Made by a program: the position numbers and the translations under genes
Notes under the pieces: model-generated
Databases searched by the model: none
Seen by the model: the letters and a program-made list of their open reading frames with translations, nothing else
Told to the model about the DNA's origin: nothing
In this document: piece by piece, positions 43,348 to 54,583 of the stretch
Position numbering within the stretch: position 1 is the stretch's first letter
Layout: each line of letters opens with the position of its first letter
From: Ornithinimicrobium ciconiae
GTDB lineage: Bacteria; Actinomycetota; Actinomycetes; Actinomycetales; Dermatophilaceae
Direction of reading: 5' to 3'
NCBI RefSeq assembly: GCF_007197575.1
Contig: NZ_CP041616.1
Coordinates: 2,480,001 to 2,544,000, forward strand
Length of the DNA: 64,000 nt

Positions 43348-44865
43348 TCACGTCCGGATCCGCGGGTCAAGGAAGGCGTAGGCGATATCGGCGACCATAT
43401 TCATCAGAACGGCTGCCGTGCCGGTCACCAGATAGAAGGCCATCACCGGGGCAGGATCGACCCGCTGGAGACCTTCCTGGAAGAGCGCACCCATGCCCTT
43501 CCAACCGAAGACCGTTTCGGTGACCACCGCGCCACCGATCAGGCCGGCGAAGTCGAAGGCCACGATCGTGGTGATGGGGATCAGCGCGTTGCGCAGGGCG
43601 TGCTTGGTGATGACTACCCGCTCAGACAACCCCTTGGAGCGTGCCGTGCGGACGTAGTCCTGCCGGATGGTCTCCAGCATCGACGCGCGGGTGTAGCGGC
43701 TGTAGCTGGCCAGCGAGATGACGGTCAGCACGATGGTGGGCAGGATCAACTGGACCCCCCAGTCCCACATCTCGGTCCAGAACGGACCCTCGAAGTTGAC
43801 AGACCCTGAGCCGATCGTCGAGATGGGTCGCGGCTTGCGGTCCAGGAACGGACCCCAGTTGCGCAGCAGCTGGTCCAGCGCCGTGGCGCCCGCGAAGGCG
43901 ACAGCGGTGCCGATGGACACCCAGATCGCGATGTTGCGGTCCCAGCCGCCCCAGAACCAGCCGATCACGATGCCGGACACGATGGCGATCGCGAGCATCA
44001 GCAGGAGCAGCGGGTAGGTCGGCGCGACGATCCAGCCGTTGAAGATGAACCAGCCCACGACCCCGGCCGCGATGGTGGTCAGGGAGGAATACAGGATCTT
44101 GCGGTTGGTGGTGCCCACCGTCAGGTAGGTCAGCAGCACGCCAGCACCGGCCGCGATCAGGATGATCAGCGGGAGTCCGAGCGCGGGCTGACGCCACCAG
44201 CCGACCTGGTCGAAGTAGGTCATCGCACCGAAGCCCACCAGAGCAGCGACTCCCCCGGTCACCAACTTGCGTCGCAGGTCCCCACCCAGGACCGAGGCGA
44301 TGGTCAGCCCGAACAGCAGGCCGACTATGAGTGCGGTTGTCAAGGAGACCGATGGATCAGCCATCCAGTTGTTGAACCGGATCGCGCCGTACTCCTTGAG
44401 CAGGACCGCCACCCAGAAGACGGGCAGGGAGTAGAAGAGGAAGGCGGCGAAGGTGACTGCGTAGTCAAATCCGGAGTACTGGCGGATGGCGGCCAGGATG
44501 CCCATCGTCACACCGATGATGATGGCCAGGGCCGTTGCCAGGGTCACCAGCCGCAGGGTGCTGCCGGCGGCGTTGACGAGGGAGGTGCTGATGCTGGCAC
44601 CCGTCGAGTCATTACCCAGGTCGCAGTTGAGCGTCACGCACTTTGCTACACCGGTCAACCACATCCAGTACCGCACGAACCAGGGTTCGTTCAGGTTCAT
44701 GTTCCGGGTGCGGGCTTCCATCTGCTGCTGGGCAGTGCGTTCGCGACTCTCTCGGAGGTCCTCCAGCGGGTCACCGGAGAAGACGGTGATGAAGAACAGG
44801 AAGACGGATCCCAGGAACAGGATCAGGGCTGAGACGCCGAGCCTGCGCAAGATGAATCTGAGCAC
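43348..44865 (-). CDS. peptide ABC importer permease (DppB-like) with extra membrane segment block
   Basis: A 505-residue permease, far longer than the usual 310-340 residues. The N-terminal MLRFILRRLGVSALILFLGS and the C-terminal EAA region TIRQDYVRTARSKGLSERVV, followed by NALIPITTIVAF and the end ADIAYAFLDPRIR, are canonical DppB/OppB. Between residues about 170 and 345 is an inserted block with around five additional hydrophobic helices (for example LLLLMLAIAIVSGIVIGWFW). GTG 44865 is the start. It is the first permease after the binding protein and pairs with the DppC-like protein. Confidence 0.88.
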   Translation of the reverse strand: MLRFILRRLGVSALILFLGSVFLFFITVFSGDPLEDLRESRERTAQQQMEARTRNMNLNEPWFVRYWMWLTGVAKCVTLNCDLGNDSTGASISTSLVNAAGSTLRLVTLATALAIIIGVTMGILAAIRQYSGFDYAVTFAAFLFYSLPVFWVAVLLKEYGAIRFNNWMADPSVSLTTALIVGLLFGLTIASVLGGDLRRKLVTGGVAALVGFGAMTYFDQVGWWRQPALGLPLIILIAAGAGVLLTYLTVGTTNRKILYSSLTTIAAGVVGWFIFNGWIVAPTYPLLLLMLAIAIVSGIVIGWFWGGWDRNIAIWVSIGTAVAFAGATALDQLLRNWGPFLDRKPRPISTIGSGSVNFEGPFWTEMWDWGVQLILPTIVLTVISLASYSRYTRASMLETIRQDYVRTARSKGLSERVVITKHALRNALIPITTIVAFDFAGLIGGAVVTETVFGWKGMGALFQEGLQRVDPAPVMAFYLVTGTAAVLMNMVADIAYAFLDPRIRT

Positions 44866-45020
44866 GGGGTTTCCCTTCGGGTACGTGAGGCTGCCGTGGC
44901 CTGGGTCGCCCGAGCGTAACGCTCGGCACGTGCCCTGTCATCCTCTGGGACGGAGTGCCGCAAGACTCATCCTCCGGGAGGGCCGTGGCCCGCTCTCGGG
45001 CCGGTCTGGTGCCGGACGGA

Positions 45021-45054
45021 CCGGTGGGGCGGGACCGAGGTCCCGCCCCACCGG
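45021..45054 (-). terminator. strong hairpin between binding protein and permease genes
   Basis: CCGGTGGGGCGGGACC and GGTCCCGCCCCACCGG form a perfect 16-bp inverted repeat with a 2-base centre, about 60 bases past the binding-protein stop. There is no T run. It probably protects the mRNA 3' end or partly terminates, so that the binding protein is made in excess of the permeases. Confidence 0.75.
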
Positions 45055-45114
45055 TTACTGCATACGTCCGGCTGGTGCGGCCGGTGACGAACTCACCGGC
45101 CAGTGATCAGATGA

Positions 45115-47034
45115 TCACTCGCTGCGCACCCACTGCTCCGCGTTCCACGGCACGCCGGTCTGGCTGGCGTTGAGGATCACGTTCTGGAGCGTGCTGTCGT
45201 AGGCCACGACACCCGGGTGCGCGAACACCGGGATGCTGTGCAGGTCGTTCCAGGCCTCGGACTCGATGATGACCAGCTGCTCCTCCCGGACCGTCTCGTC
45301 CAGGGTGGTGGAGATGACGCTCCAGGCGGTGTCCGCCGGCTCGTTCACCCACTGACCGAAGTTGCCGCCCTCGTTGCCGATCTGGTACCAGAAGGCCGAG
45401 CCGGTCACCGTGCCGGAACCGGCCCAGGCGAACAGCGCGATCTCCCAGTCACCGGAGGCGAGAACGTCGCCCAGACCCGGGGCGCTCGCGTCGACGATCT
45501 CGAAGCCGACCTGGTCACAGGAGGCCTTGATGAGCGCGACCTGGTCGACACGACGCTGGTTGCCCGCGCCGTAACCGATGCGGATCTGCGTGCCCTCCTC
45601 GAGGCCGGACTCCTCGAACTTGGTCTTGGCGGTCTCCAGGTCGATCTGGTCGTAGCGGCCGTCGTAGATCTTGCCGACGTGCTCCTCGTAGCCCTCCTGG
45701 AAGGGGAAGACCTCCCGGGAGTTCATGACGACTGCCTCGTCGGTGATCGGCTTGAGCAGGTTGTCGACGATCTGCTGACGCGGCACGCAGTAGGCGAAGG
45801 CCTCGCGAGCGGCCAGGCCACCAGCGTCCTCGGCGAACGGGCTGCCCTCGGCGAAGTTGTAGTCGAGGTGCTCGAACGTCATGGTGTCGCCGGTGTCGAT
45901 GGTGATCGTGTCACCCAGGGCCTCCAGCTGCTGGACGGTGTCCACGGTGGCCTGCGGCTCGATGATGTTGAGGTCACCGTTGCTCAGGGCCTGGACGTGA
46001 GTCTCCGGCGCAGCGAAGCGGAAGGTCAGGTTGGAGGTGGCCGGCGGCGGGCCCCAGTAGACGTCGTTGGGTCCGAGGGTGACGTACTCACCGACGCTCC
46101 ACTCGGCGCCCTTGGAGCCGTCAATGGTGTAGGGACCACTGGACTGCGCGATGGCGGGGTCCGGCAGGGTCTTGTCCGGGGACAGCCAACCGGTGTTCCA
46201 GAACTCGCCGACCGGCGCGAGGGCCTCTGCGTCGCCGTCCTTGATGGCGGTGACCAGCTCCTCCGGCGTCATGCCGGACTCTGCGGCGGCAACGTGTGCC
46301 GGGCCGGTCGGGCCGCCCACCATCAGCTGGTAGTCCGGGTAGGGGTCCGGGTAGGTCAGCGTGAAGGTCTTGCCATCCAGCTCACCCTCCGGGCCGTCCG
46401 GGACGTACAGGCCCCAGTCGGTCCCGACGTTGTTGAACGTCGGGACGTAGTCCTCGTCGCCCTCCGGCGCCTCACCGAAGACCGACGGCGGGTTCTGGGC
46501 GACCCACTCGAGCAGGAAGTCGTTGTAGGTGATCGGAGTGCCGTCCTCCCAGACAGCCTGGTCCGAGATGGTGTACTCGACGGTCAGCGGGTCCTCGCTG
46601 GTGACCTCGTAGGTGCCGAAGTCCTCGTCCGGGTAGATCGTGCCGTCAGTGCCGTAGTACCAGAAGCTGGAGCCAAGGCGCGAGGAGACCACCGCGTTGT
46701 AGACGGAGTTGGTCTCAGCCGTGTTGGCGTTGAGGCCGGCCCACTCGTCAGCACCCACCGAGAAGTAGATGTTGTCTTCCTTGGTGGTGATGTCACCGAG
46801 GTCGGGCTTGGCGGTGTCGGCCGGGGCCGCGTCCTCGCCACCGTCGGGGCCGCTGGTCTCCGAGCCGTCGTCTCCGGGAGCAGCAGACGCGTCGTCGCCG
46901 TCCGCAGAGTCGTCCTCGGAGCTCTGGGTGTCGTCAGTGGTGGTGTCGTCGGGGTCCTCGGTGCCTGAGGTGCACGCGGACAGCACCAGGGCTCCCGCGG
47001 CCACAATCGCCATGGTTGTGCGCCTGATCTTCAA
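45115..47034 (-). CDS. peptide ABC importer substrate-binding lipoprotein (DppA/OppA-like, SBP family 5)
   Basis: A 639-residue lipoprotein. TTG 47034 is chosen because AGGAGG lies at the right distance upstream. The signal peptide ends at lipobox LSAC (residue about 21). A long Asp/Thr/Ser/Gly-rich linker (to about residue 75) precedes the SBP_bac_5 domain, with YTISDQAVWEDGTPITYNDF, QALSNGDLNIIEPQ and FEESGLEEGTQIRIGYG. It probably binds oligopeptides. It is the first gene of the operon, followed by a strong hairpin and then the permeases. Confidence 0.92.
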   Translation of the reverse strand: MKIRRTTMAIVAAGALVLSACTSGTEDPDDTTTDDTQSSEDDSADGDDASAAPGDDGSETSGPDGGEDAAPADTAKPDLGDITTKEDNIYFSVGADEWAGLNANTAETNSVYNAVVSSRLGSSFWYYGTDGTIYPDEDFGTYEVTSEDPLTVEYTISDQAVWEDGTPITYNDFLLEWVAQNPPSVFGEAPEGDEDYVPTFNNVGTDWGLYVPDGPEGELDGKTFTLTYPDPYPDYQLMVGGPTGPAHVAAAESGMTPEELVTAIKDGDAEALAPVGEFWNTGWLSPDKTLPDPAIAQSSGPYTIDGSKGAEWSVGEYVTLGPNDVYWGPPPATSNLTFRFAAPETHVQALSNGDLNIIEPQATVDTVQQLEALGDTITIDTGDTMTFEHLDYNFAEGSPFAEDAGGLAAREAFAYCVPRQQIVDNLLKPITDEAVVMNSREVFPFQEGYEEHVGKIYDGRYDQIDLETAKTKFEESGLEEGTQIRIGYGAGNQRRVDQVALIKASCDQVGFEIVDASAPGLGDVLASGDWEIALFAWAGSGTVTGSAFWYQIGNEGGNFGQWVNEPADTAWSVISTTLDETVREEQLVIIESEAWNDLHSIPVFAHPGVVAYDSTLQNVILNASQTGVPWNAEQWVRSE

Positions 47035-47229
47035 TGTTCCTCCTATTGAGCGGACACTCCGCAGGCGGGCGCCGGCCCCCTTGGCCGGGACCCGGCAGCC
47101 TGCAACGCGCCGGGGGGTATGCGAGAGCAAAGTTATGCAACTTCGCAGGGGTTTACCAACACAAGTCGCCGCAAGGTGACCCGATCGTTACCGAGTTGAG
47201 ACGCAACCCCGTGCCCCGTGGCGGATCGG

Positions 47230-49623
47230 TCACAGATCCAGATCCACGGGGTCGAGACGGATGTGCAGCTCACCACCGGCCTTGCGCAGACTGCGCGCAG
47301 CGCGCAGGGCTTGCAACGCAGCCGGCAGGGCTTTGCCACCGCCACTGACCCGCCTTTCACTGTCCGGCCTTTCACTGTCCGGCCCGCCACTGACCCGCCT
47401 TTCACTGTCCGGCCCGCCAGTCTGTCCGTCGGCGACTGTGCGCTCCCGGACCACGAGCCGGAGCAGCTGGGCCGACTCGTCTGTCCCCCCGCGTGCTGGC
47501 AGCGGGCCAAAGATCTCGAAGTGTGTGCCAGGTGGACCACCGCCCTGCCCCGGACCACCGGTGACCTCTCCGGCCAGTCGCTGCTGGGCGGCCGAGACGG
47601 CGTCGGGGTCGCCGGTGACCGTCGCGGTGCGGCGCACCGGCGGCAGTCCGAGGGCCGCGCGCTCGTCGAGCTCACGCGCGGCGAGCCAGACCGGGTCCCA
47701 CCGCACCAGTGCCTCGACCGGGCGCAGCCGCGCGTGTGGGGGGACCCCCGCGAGCACGACCGGTGTGCCCGGCCTGCTCAGCGCCGCCGCGGCGGTCCAG
47801 CGGCGCAGTGCCTCGACACCGGAGTCCAGACCGCCGCGGTCCAGCAGCGCCCATCCGTCCAGGAGCAGGATGGCGGCATAGCCCGAGTCAGCAACGGGCT
47901 CGGCCCCCGGGGTGGCCACCACCACCGCCGGGCGGTCGGGGACCGTGGCGAGCACCTGCCCGGCACGAGAGACCACGATCCTGGCACCCGGAAAGGCCCG
48001 GCCGACTTCTTCCGCCGTGCGCTCCTCACCCACGATGCTCGAGCGGCGGGACCGGTCGCCACACTCCCGGCACGGCTGTCCCGAGTCCGCCCGCCCGCAC
48101 CACGCACAGGCGGGCACCACCCCCGCACCGCTGCGTTGCAACGGTCCGGCACAGGTGGTGCAGCGCACCGGTGTGCGGCACTGCTCGCAGCTGAGCGCGA
48201 CGAGATATCCCCGACGCGGGACCTGGACGAGGACGGGCCCGGACAACAGCCCGTCCTTGACCGCACGCCAGGCGATGCTGGGCATCCGGGCGCTGGCAGC
48301 GGCGGCGTCGCGCGCTCCCTGGTGGCCCTCACCGGCAACGGTGACCCTGGGGGCACGTTGGGCCACGGCAGCGGCCGAGCCGCGCACGAGGCGCAGGTCA
48401 CCACGGCTGACCCAGTGCTGGATCTGTGGTGTCGTCGTATAACCCCCAACCAGCAGACCGGCACCGCTGATGGCTGCCCGGCGGCGCAGCACCTCTCGCA
48501 CGTGGGGGTAGGGCGCGCGCGGCTCCTGCAGGTTGTCGTCACCGTCGTCCCACCAGGCGACCAGTCCCAGATCACGCACCGGCGCGAAGGCTGCCGAGCG
48601 GGAGCCGATGACGATCCGCACGTGCCCGCGCAGCACCTTCAGCCAGGCGCGGTAACGCTGCTCAGGACCCAGGTCGGCAGTCAACCGCACGTAGGCGTCC
48701 TGCCCCACGGCACCGTCGAGCACGGCGGCCAACCGGTCAACGTCACGGTAATCGGGCAGCACCACGAGACTGCCTCTGCCGGAGGCGTGCACTGCGGCAA
48801 CGGCCGTGGACAGTGCCGTCGGCCATCCTTGCGCCGAGCCTGCATCAGGCAGCGCCGTCCAGGCGGCGGCCGGTGACTCCCCGGCCGCGAGGCGACGCAC
48901 GAGCGCGGCCCCGGCCGGATAGGACTGCCACCCGTCCGGCTCGATCACGTCGGACCTCCCAGCGGCCTGCCGTGTCGACGACTCCGAGGTGGGCGGCTCC
49001 GAGGTGGGCGGCTCCGAGGTGGGCGGCTCCGAGGTGGGCGGCTCCGAGGTGGGCGGCTCCGAGGTGGGCGGCTCCGAGGTGGGCGGCTCCGTCGTGGGCG
49101 GCTCCGTCGTGGGCGGCTCCGTCGTGGGCGGCTCCGTCGTGGGCGGCTCCGTCATGGGCTGCTCGACCGGCAGCGACTTCTCCGCGCGCGCGTGCCGTGG
49201 GGGGATGGCCAGGCGCAGAACGTCCGCCAGAGTGCCGGCGTAGTGGTCGGCCAGCTCGCGACAAAGGCGCGCAAGGTGCGGGGTCAGCACCACCTCGGCA
49301 GAGACGACCTTGAGCAGCGGGGCCAGTCTCCCAGGATGCTCCGCCTCTGCGCTGCGCCGCAGGACGTAGCCGTCGACGACCCTCCCCGCGAACCGGACGC
49401 GCACCCGGACGCCTGGACGGGCGAGGTCGTCGAGGTCGGTGGGAACGGCATACTCAAAGGGGCGGTCCAGGTGCGCCAGGTGACTGTCGACGAGCACCTC
49501 GGCGACGGGGTCAGTCAGGCGGCTCTCCTCGCCGGAGTCGGTGTCACGCGTCCCCGGTGCGGGCACAGCGAGGCCGACCAGGGTCGGTTGCTCCCCGGTC
49601 GGCTGCTCCTGCGCGGCCACCAC
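47230..49623 (-). CDS. priA: primosomal protein N' (PriA) without helicase motifs, with repeat insert
   Basis: About 797 residues. The N-terminal 3'-DNA-binding domain reads [19 protein letters not shown] near residues 40-58. It is followed by an inserted run of about twelve [10 protein letters not shown] pentapeptides at residues about 153-213. Walker A (GKT) is absent and the DEAH position reads WWDDGDD, the usual state of actinobacterial PriA, so it probably acts as a replication-restart scaffold, not as an ATP-driven helicase. The zinc-binding cysteines remain (CEQC, CTTC, CAWC, CREC). GTG 49623 or 49620 starts 12-15 bp after metK. Confidence 0.9.
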   Translation of the reverse strand: MVAAQEQPTGEQPTLVGLAVPAPGTRDTDSGEESRLTDPVAEVLVDSHLAHLDRPFEYAVPTDLDDLARPGVRVRVRFAGRVVDGYVLRRSAEAEHPGRLAPLLKVVSAEVVLTPHLARLCRELADHYAGTLADVLRLAIPPRHARAEKSLPVEQPMTEPPTTEPPTTEPPTTEPPTTEPPTSEPPTSEPPTSEPPTSEPPTSEPPTSEPPTSESSTRQAAGRSDVIEPDGWQSYPAGAALVRRLAAGESPAAAWTALPDAGSAQGWPTALSTAVAAVHASGRGSLVVLPDYRDVDRLAAVLDGAVGQDAYVRLTADLGPEQRYRAWLKVLRGHVRIVIGSRSAAFAPVRDLGLVAWWDDGDDNLQEPRAPYPHVREVLRRRAAISGAGLLVGGYTTTPQIQHWVSRGDLRLVRGSAAAVAQRAPRVTVAGEGHQGARDAAAASARMPSIAWRAVKDGLLSGPVLVQVPRRGYLVALSCEQCRTPVRCTTCAGPLQRSGAGVVPACAWCGRADSGQPCRECGDRSRRSSIVGEERTAEEVGRAFPGARIVVSRAGQVLATVPDRPAVVVATPGAEPVADSGYAAILLLDGWALLDRGGLDSGVEALRRWTAAAALSRPGTPVVLAGVPPHARLRPVEALVRWDPVWLAARELDERAALGLPPVRRTATVTGDPDAVSAAQQRLAGEVTGGPGQGGGPPGTHFEIFGPLPARGGTDESAQLLRLVVRERTVADGQTGGPDSERRVSGGPDSERPDSERRVSGGGKALPAALQALRAARSLRKAGGELHIRLDPVDLDL
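48986..49165 (-). repeat. 15-bp minisatellite in priA, about 12 copies
   Basis: About twelve tandem 15-bp units, gaggtgggcggctcc or gtcgtgggcggctcc on the plus strand, encode an [10 protein letters not shown] series in PriA. The two unit types are grouped, which suggests slippage within blocks. Confidence 0.95.
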
Positions 49624-49634
49624 GACCGGCCGTC

Positions 49635-50849
<1,215 letters not shown>

Positions 50850-50899
50850 GAAGAGGCTCCTCGGGGACTGCAGCGGCTGCTGGTGGGACTCGGCGCAGT

Positions 50900-52177
50900 C
50901 TACTGGCCGGGACCGACAGGGCCGCCCGTGGCCAGCAGCTCGCCGACCTCGTCCCAGACCGCCTCGGCGACGACCGTCTTGCTGGCGGGTCCGACGGTGC
51001 GGACCTCCTCGCTCTCCGGTCGGAGCAGGTGCACCAGGGAGTCATCCTTGCCGAAGGTCAGGTCGCGCCCGACCTGGTTGGCGACCAGCAGGTCACACCT
51101 CTTGCGGACCAACTTGGCTCGCGCCAGGGACAGCACGTCGCCGCTGGCGTCACCGGTCTCTGCGGCGAAGCCGACGATCACCGGGGACCGCCCCTGGCCC
51201 CGGTCGGCGACCAACCCGGCCAGGATGTCGGGATTGCGCACCAGCTCGATGGTCGGGGCCGAGTCCTCCTGCCCCGGGGCGTGCGTCTTCTTGATCTTGG
51301 CGTCCTGATACTCGCGCGGACGGAAGTCTGCGACCGCGGCGGCCATGACCACCACGTCGGCGTCCGCGGTGGCCGTGCGCACGGCCTCCTGCAGTTCCAG
51401 GGCGGTCTCCACCGGCACGACGTCGACGCCGTCAGGAACCGGGAGCTCGGCGTTGGCCGCGACCAGGGTGACCCGGGCTCCGCGGCTCGCGGCGACCTGG
51501 GCCAGGGCAAACCCCTGCTTGCCCGACGAACGGTTGCCGAGGAAGCGGACCGGGTCCAGGGGCTCGCGGGTGCCACCGGCGCTGACCACCACATGGCACC
51601 CGGCCAACGCGCCCGCGGTCGGTGCCGTCGTCGCCGTCTCCGTCAGGGGTGTGCGTGAGCAGAGCTCGAGCGCTGCGGCAAAGATCTCGTCGGGCTCGGG
51701 CAGCCGACCCGGGCCCGTGTCGGCCCCGGTGAGACGTCCGGCAGCCGGGTCCATGACCTCAACGCCCCGCTCGCGCAGCAGCGCGACGTTGGCCACGGTG
51801 GCTGGGTGCTGCCACATCTCCGTGTGCATCGCCGGCGCCATCAGCACCGGGCACCGCGCCGTGAGCAGGGTGTTGGTCAGCAGGTCGTCCGCCTGCCCGT
51901 GGGCGGCGCGCGCGAGCAGGTCGGCCGTCGCTGGCGCGACGACGAGCAGGTCGGCCTCCTGACCGAGGCGGACGTGCGGCACCTCGTGCACGGACGTCCA
52001 CACGTCGCTGGCGACCGGCCGCCCGGACAGGGCCGCCCAGGTCGGCTCGCCCACGAAGCGCAGCGCGGCGGCGGTCGGAATCACGCTCACCTCGTGGCCG
52101 GCCTCGACGAACAGACGCAGCAGGAGCGCTGCCTTGTAGGCGGCGATCCCGCCGCTCACGCCCAGCACGACTCTCAT
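50900..52177 (-). CDS. coaBC: bifunctional phosphopantothenoylcysteine decarboxylase / phosphopantothenate-cysteine ligase
   Basis: A 425-residue fusion for two steps of coenzyme A synthesis. The N-terminal flavoprotein CoaC half starts [20 protein letters not shown] and contains the catalytic-His region [11 protein letters not shown] and the substrate-recognition clamp APAMHTEMW. The C-terminal CoaB half starts near [18 protein letters not shown] and has the region [21 protein letters not shown] 52177 is the start. It follows rpoZ by 73 bp and precedes metK. Confidence 0.96.
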   Translation of the reverse strand: MRVVLGVSGGIAAYKAALLLRLFVEAGHEVSVIPTAAALRFVGEPTWAALSGRPVASDVWTSVHEVPHVRLGQEADLLVVAPATADLLARAAHGQADDLLTNTLLTARCPVLMAPAMHTEMWQHPATVANVALLRERGVEVMDPAAGRLTGADTGPGRLPEPDEIFAAALELCSRTPLTETATTAPTAGALAGCHVVVSAGGTREPLDPVRFLGNRSSGKQGFALAQVAASRGARVTLVAANAELPVPDGVDVVPVETALELQEAVRTATADADVVVMAAAVADFRPREYQDAKIKKTHAPGQEDSAPTIELVRNPDILAGLVADRGQGRSPVIVGFAAETGDASGDVLSLARAKLVRKRCDLLVANQVGRDLTFGKDDSLVHLLRPESEEVRTVGPASKTVVAEAVWDEVGELLATGGPVGPGQ

Positions 52178-52250
52178 GACGGAACGGTTCTCCCTGCTGG
52201 CGAGCGCGGGCTGACCGGGACGGACGCCGCGACAGTGTGCCTGGGTCGGG

Positions 52251-52514
52251 TCAGTTCTGCGGGCTGGAGGTGTGCAGCTTGCCCTGGTTGATCTCATGCA
52301 GTGCGATGGACAGCGGCTTGTCGGTCATCTCGGACTCCACCAGGGGTCCGACATACTCCAGCAGGCCCTCGGAGAGCTGGGAGTAGTAGGCGTTGATCTG
52401 CCGGGCGCGCTTGGCGGCGTAGATCACCAGGGCGTACTTGGAGTCGGCTCGCTGGAGCAGGTCATCGATCGGGGGGTTGGTGATGCCCTCCGGTGTGGCG
52501 ATTGTGCCAATCAC
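52251..52514 (-). CDS. rpoZ: RNA polymerase omega subunit
   Basis: An 87-residue omega subunit, which helps assemble and stabilise RNA polymerase through the beta' chain. It has [20 protein letters not shown] and [13 protein letters not shown], the conserved family core. GTG 52514 overlaps the gmk stop as GTGA. Length is normal for actinobacteria. Confidence 0.95.
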   Translation of the reverse strand: MIGTIATPEGITNPPIDDLLQRADSKYALVIYAAKRARQINAYYSQLSEGLLEYVGPLVESEMTDKPLSIALHEINQGKLHTSSPQN

Positions 52515-53209
52515 GTCAGTTGTGTCCTCGTCGTCTCGGTGCGCGGCCCGGCCTGCCCGGGACTGGTCCTCGGGCTGGGGCTGCGGGGGTCAAACATCAA
52601 TGATACGAGTTCCTCACCCGCACGGGAAACCTCGTCGTTGATGATCTGTGCGTCGAACTCGGTGGCGGCGGCCAGTTCGGTGCGTGCGGTGGCCAGTCGG
52701 ACCTGCTGTTCCTCCTCGGTCTCGGTGCCACGACCGATGAGGCGATCGACCAGGTCCTCCCATGAAGGCGGGGTGAGAAAGACGAAGAACGCCTCAGACA
52801 TGGCCTCGCGGACCTGACGGGCGCCGGCCAGATCAATCTCCAGCAGCGCGGGCCGCCCCTGCGCGAGTGCGCGCTCGACCGGACCCCGCGGGGTGCCGTA
52901 GCGGGCTCGACCGTGCACCACGGCCCACTCCAGGAACTCGCCGGCCTCTTGCAGCCGGTCGAACTCCTCATCGTCGACGAAGTGGTAGTGGACACCGTCG
53001 ACCTCACCCGCGCGGGGTTGTCGCGTGGTCATCGAGACCGACAGCCACACGTTGGGGTGATGGCGGCGGATGTATGCCGCGACGGTCCCCTTGCCGACGG
53101 CAGTGGGTCCCGCCAGGACGACGAGGCGGGCAGCGGCCTGTGGGCCCCCGTCACGTTCCTCGTCCATCGTGTCGCCCGGGTGCCCCGCGCCCTCCGGGGC
53201 AGGTGTCAC
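52511..53209 (-). CDS. gmk: guanylate kinase
   Basis: A 232-residue kinase phosphorylating GMP to GDP. The P-loop is [20 protein letters not shown] near residue 30. [40 protein letters not shown] and [13 protein letters not shown] are the GMP-binding and catalytic segments. GTG 53209 is 9 bp after the mihF stop. ATG 53167 is an alternative start that would drop 14 residues before the P-loop. Confidence 0.95.
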   Translation of the reverse strand: MTPAPEGAGHPGDTMDEERDGGPQAAARLVVLAGPTAVGKGTVAAYIRRHHPNVWLSVSMTTRQPRAGEVDGVHYHFVDDEEFDRLQEAGEFLEWAVVHGRARYGTPRGPVERALAQGRPALLEIDLAGARQVREAMSEAFFVFLTPPSWEDLVDRLIGRGTETEEEQQVRLATARTELAAATEFDAQIINDEVSRAGEELVSLMFDPRSPSPRTSPGQAGPRTETTRTQLT

Positions 53210-53217
53210 GGGGGCGG

Positions 53218-53535
53218 TCAGCCTTCGTTGAAGTAGGCGAGCAGGTCGCGGCTCTGATTGGCACCCAGACCACGGACCCGGCGGCTCTCGGAGATCCCCA
53301 CCGTCTCCATGATCTGCTTGGAGCGCACGCGACCGACACCGGGCATGGACTCCAGCAGTGCCGACACCTTCATCTTGCCCACGATGTCGTTTTCCTTGCC
53401 CTCGGCCAGGACCTCGGCCAGGGACCCCTGTGCGTTCTTCAGCCGGTTCTTGACCGCGGCGCGCTCACGACGCGCCACCGCTGCCTTGGCCAGTGCCTCA
53501 GCTCGCTGTTCAGGTGTCAGCTCGGGAAGTGCCAC
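53218..53535 (-). CDS. mihF: integration host factor, actinobacterial type
   Basis: A 105-residue nucleoid-associated protein of the mIHF/sIHF family, unrelated to E. coli IHF. It begins MALPELTPEQRAEALAKAA. A long N-terminal helix is followed by the helix-two-turns-helix DNA-binding part SMPGVGRVRSKQIMETVGIS. In mycobacteria and Streptomyces it bends DNA and is essential or near-essential. ATG 53535 is preceded by AAGGAGC. It sits in its conserved place between pyrF and gmk. Confidence 0.96.
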   Translation of the reverse strand: MALPELTPEQRAEALAKAAVARRERAAVKNRLKNAQGSLAEVLAEGKENDIVGKMKVSALLESMPGVGRVRSKQIMETVGISESRRVRGLGANQSRDLLAYFNEG

Positions 53536-53710
53536 GGTTGCTCCTTCTGTGAGTCATCTCAAATGTCCTCAGAGCCGGGCGCCGCACTGCGCCCGTCTCT
53601 GCCTGTCCTCATCCTGCCCTGTGTGCCTGCGGAGCGCGACCACTGGTCACCTTCGCCGGCACTGCCCCCAGGGAACCTAGCGACATGGGGCCCACCCTGC
53701 CAACACGAGG

Positions 53711-54583
53711 TCAGCTCCACAACTTCGAGGTCAGCTCGGCGGACAACGCCTCGCTGGTGGCTCGGAGTCGCTCCGGGGTGGGGCCCGCCGAGAGGATACC
53801 CCGGCTCACCGGCACGAGGACACGCTGCTCCAGCCCGGCGAAGGTGATGGCCAGATCGTGAGCGGTAGCTCCCTGCGCTCCGACACCCGGAGCGAGCACG
53901 ATCCCGTTGGCGCCAGCCAGGTCGATGCCGAGCCGCGCGGGCGCCTCGCCGACGGTGGCCCCGACAACCATGCCGATGTCGCCCACCGGGTCTCCTCCGG
54001 CATTGAGCTCGGCCACGTCGGCGGCGACTGCTGCGGCCACCGAGGGATCGCCCGCGTGCTGCACGCTCGCTGCCTCAGGGTTGGAGGTCAGCACCAGCAC
54101 GAACAGGCCGCGACCGTTGGCCTTGGCGAGCGTGACGGCCGGCGCCAGCGCGCCGGTGCCGAGATAGGGGGTGACGGTGATGGCATCGGCGGCCAGGGGT
54201 GCTCCCTCCTCGAGGTAGGCCTGGGCGTAGGCGCCCATCGTCGACCCGATGTCGCCGCGTTTGATGTCGAGCACGCTCAGCGTGCCGACGGAACGCAGAT
54301 CTGCCAGGAGACGCTCGAGCACCGCGACGCCGCCGGAGCCGTGCCGTTCGAAGAAGGCTGACTGCGGCTTGACCGCCGCCACCCGCCCGCCCATGGCCTC
54401 CAGCACGCCGTCACAGAACCGGGCGACGCCCTCGACCGAGTCGGGCAGACCCCACTGGCTGAGCAGCTGCGGGTGCGGGTCCACGCCGACACACAGGGGG
54501 CCGTGCTGGCTCATCGCCGCGAGGAGGCGGGGTCCGAAGGGAGCGTGGTCGTGGGGCACACCGGCAGGTCGCTCATCGGGCAT
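53711..54583 (-). CDS. pyrF: orotidine-5'-phosphate decarboxylase (type 2)
   Basis: A 290-residue decarboxylase for the last step of UMP synthesis. CVGVDPHPQLLSQWGL, AVKPQSAFFERHG and the catalytic TLSVLDIKRGDIGSTMGAYA mark the actinobacterial (PyrF type 2) branch, along with PGVGAQG. ATG 54583 has AGGAGG at the ideal distance and overlaps the end of the PyrD-like gene by 11 bases. In-frame sequence further upstream is only the 15-bp repeat and is not part of the protein. Confidence 0.95.
   Translation of the reverse strand: MPDERPAGVPHDHAPFGPRLLAAMSQHGPLCVGVDPHPQLLSQWGLPDSVEGVARFCDGVLEAMGGRVAAVKPQSAFFERHGSGGVAVLERLLADLRSVGTLSVLDIKRGDIGSTMGAYAQAYLEEGAPLAADAITVTPYLGTGALAPAVTLAKANGRGLFVLVLTSNPEAASVQHAGDPSVAAAVAADVAELNAGGDPVGDIGMVVGATVGEAPARLGIDLAGANGIVLAPGVGAQGATAHDLAITFAGLEQRVLVPVSRGILSAGPTPERLRATSEALSAELTSKLWS

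Noticed and set aside
47130..47143. AAGTT-ATGC-AACTT-type short palindrome upstream of the peptide-binding gene
   Set aside because: The arms are only 5 bp and it may simply be part of an AT-rich promoter; not enough to call an operator.
50850..50899. SAM riboswitch ahead of metK
   Set aside because: The gap is only 50 bp with no SAM-I or SAM-II landmarks.
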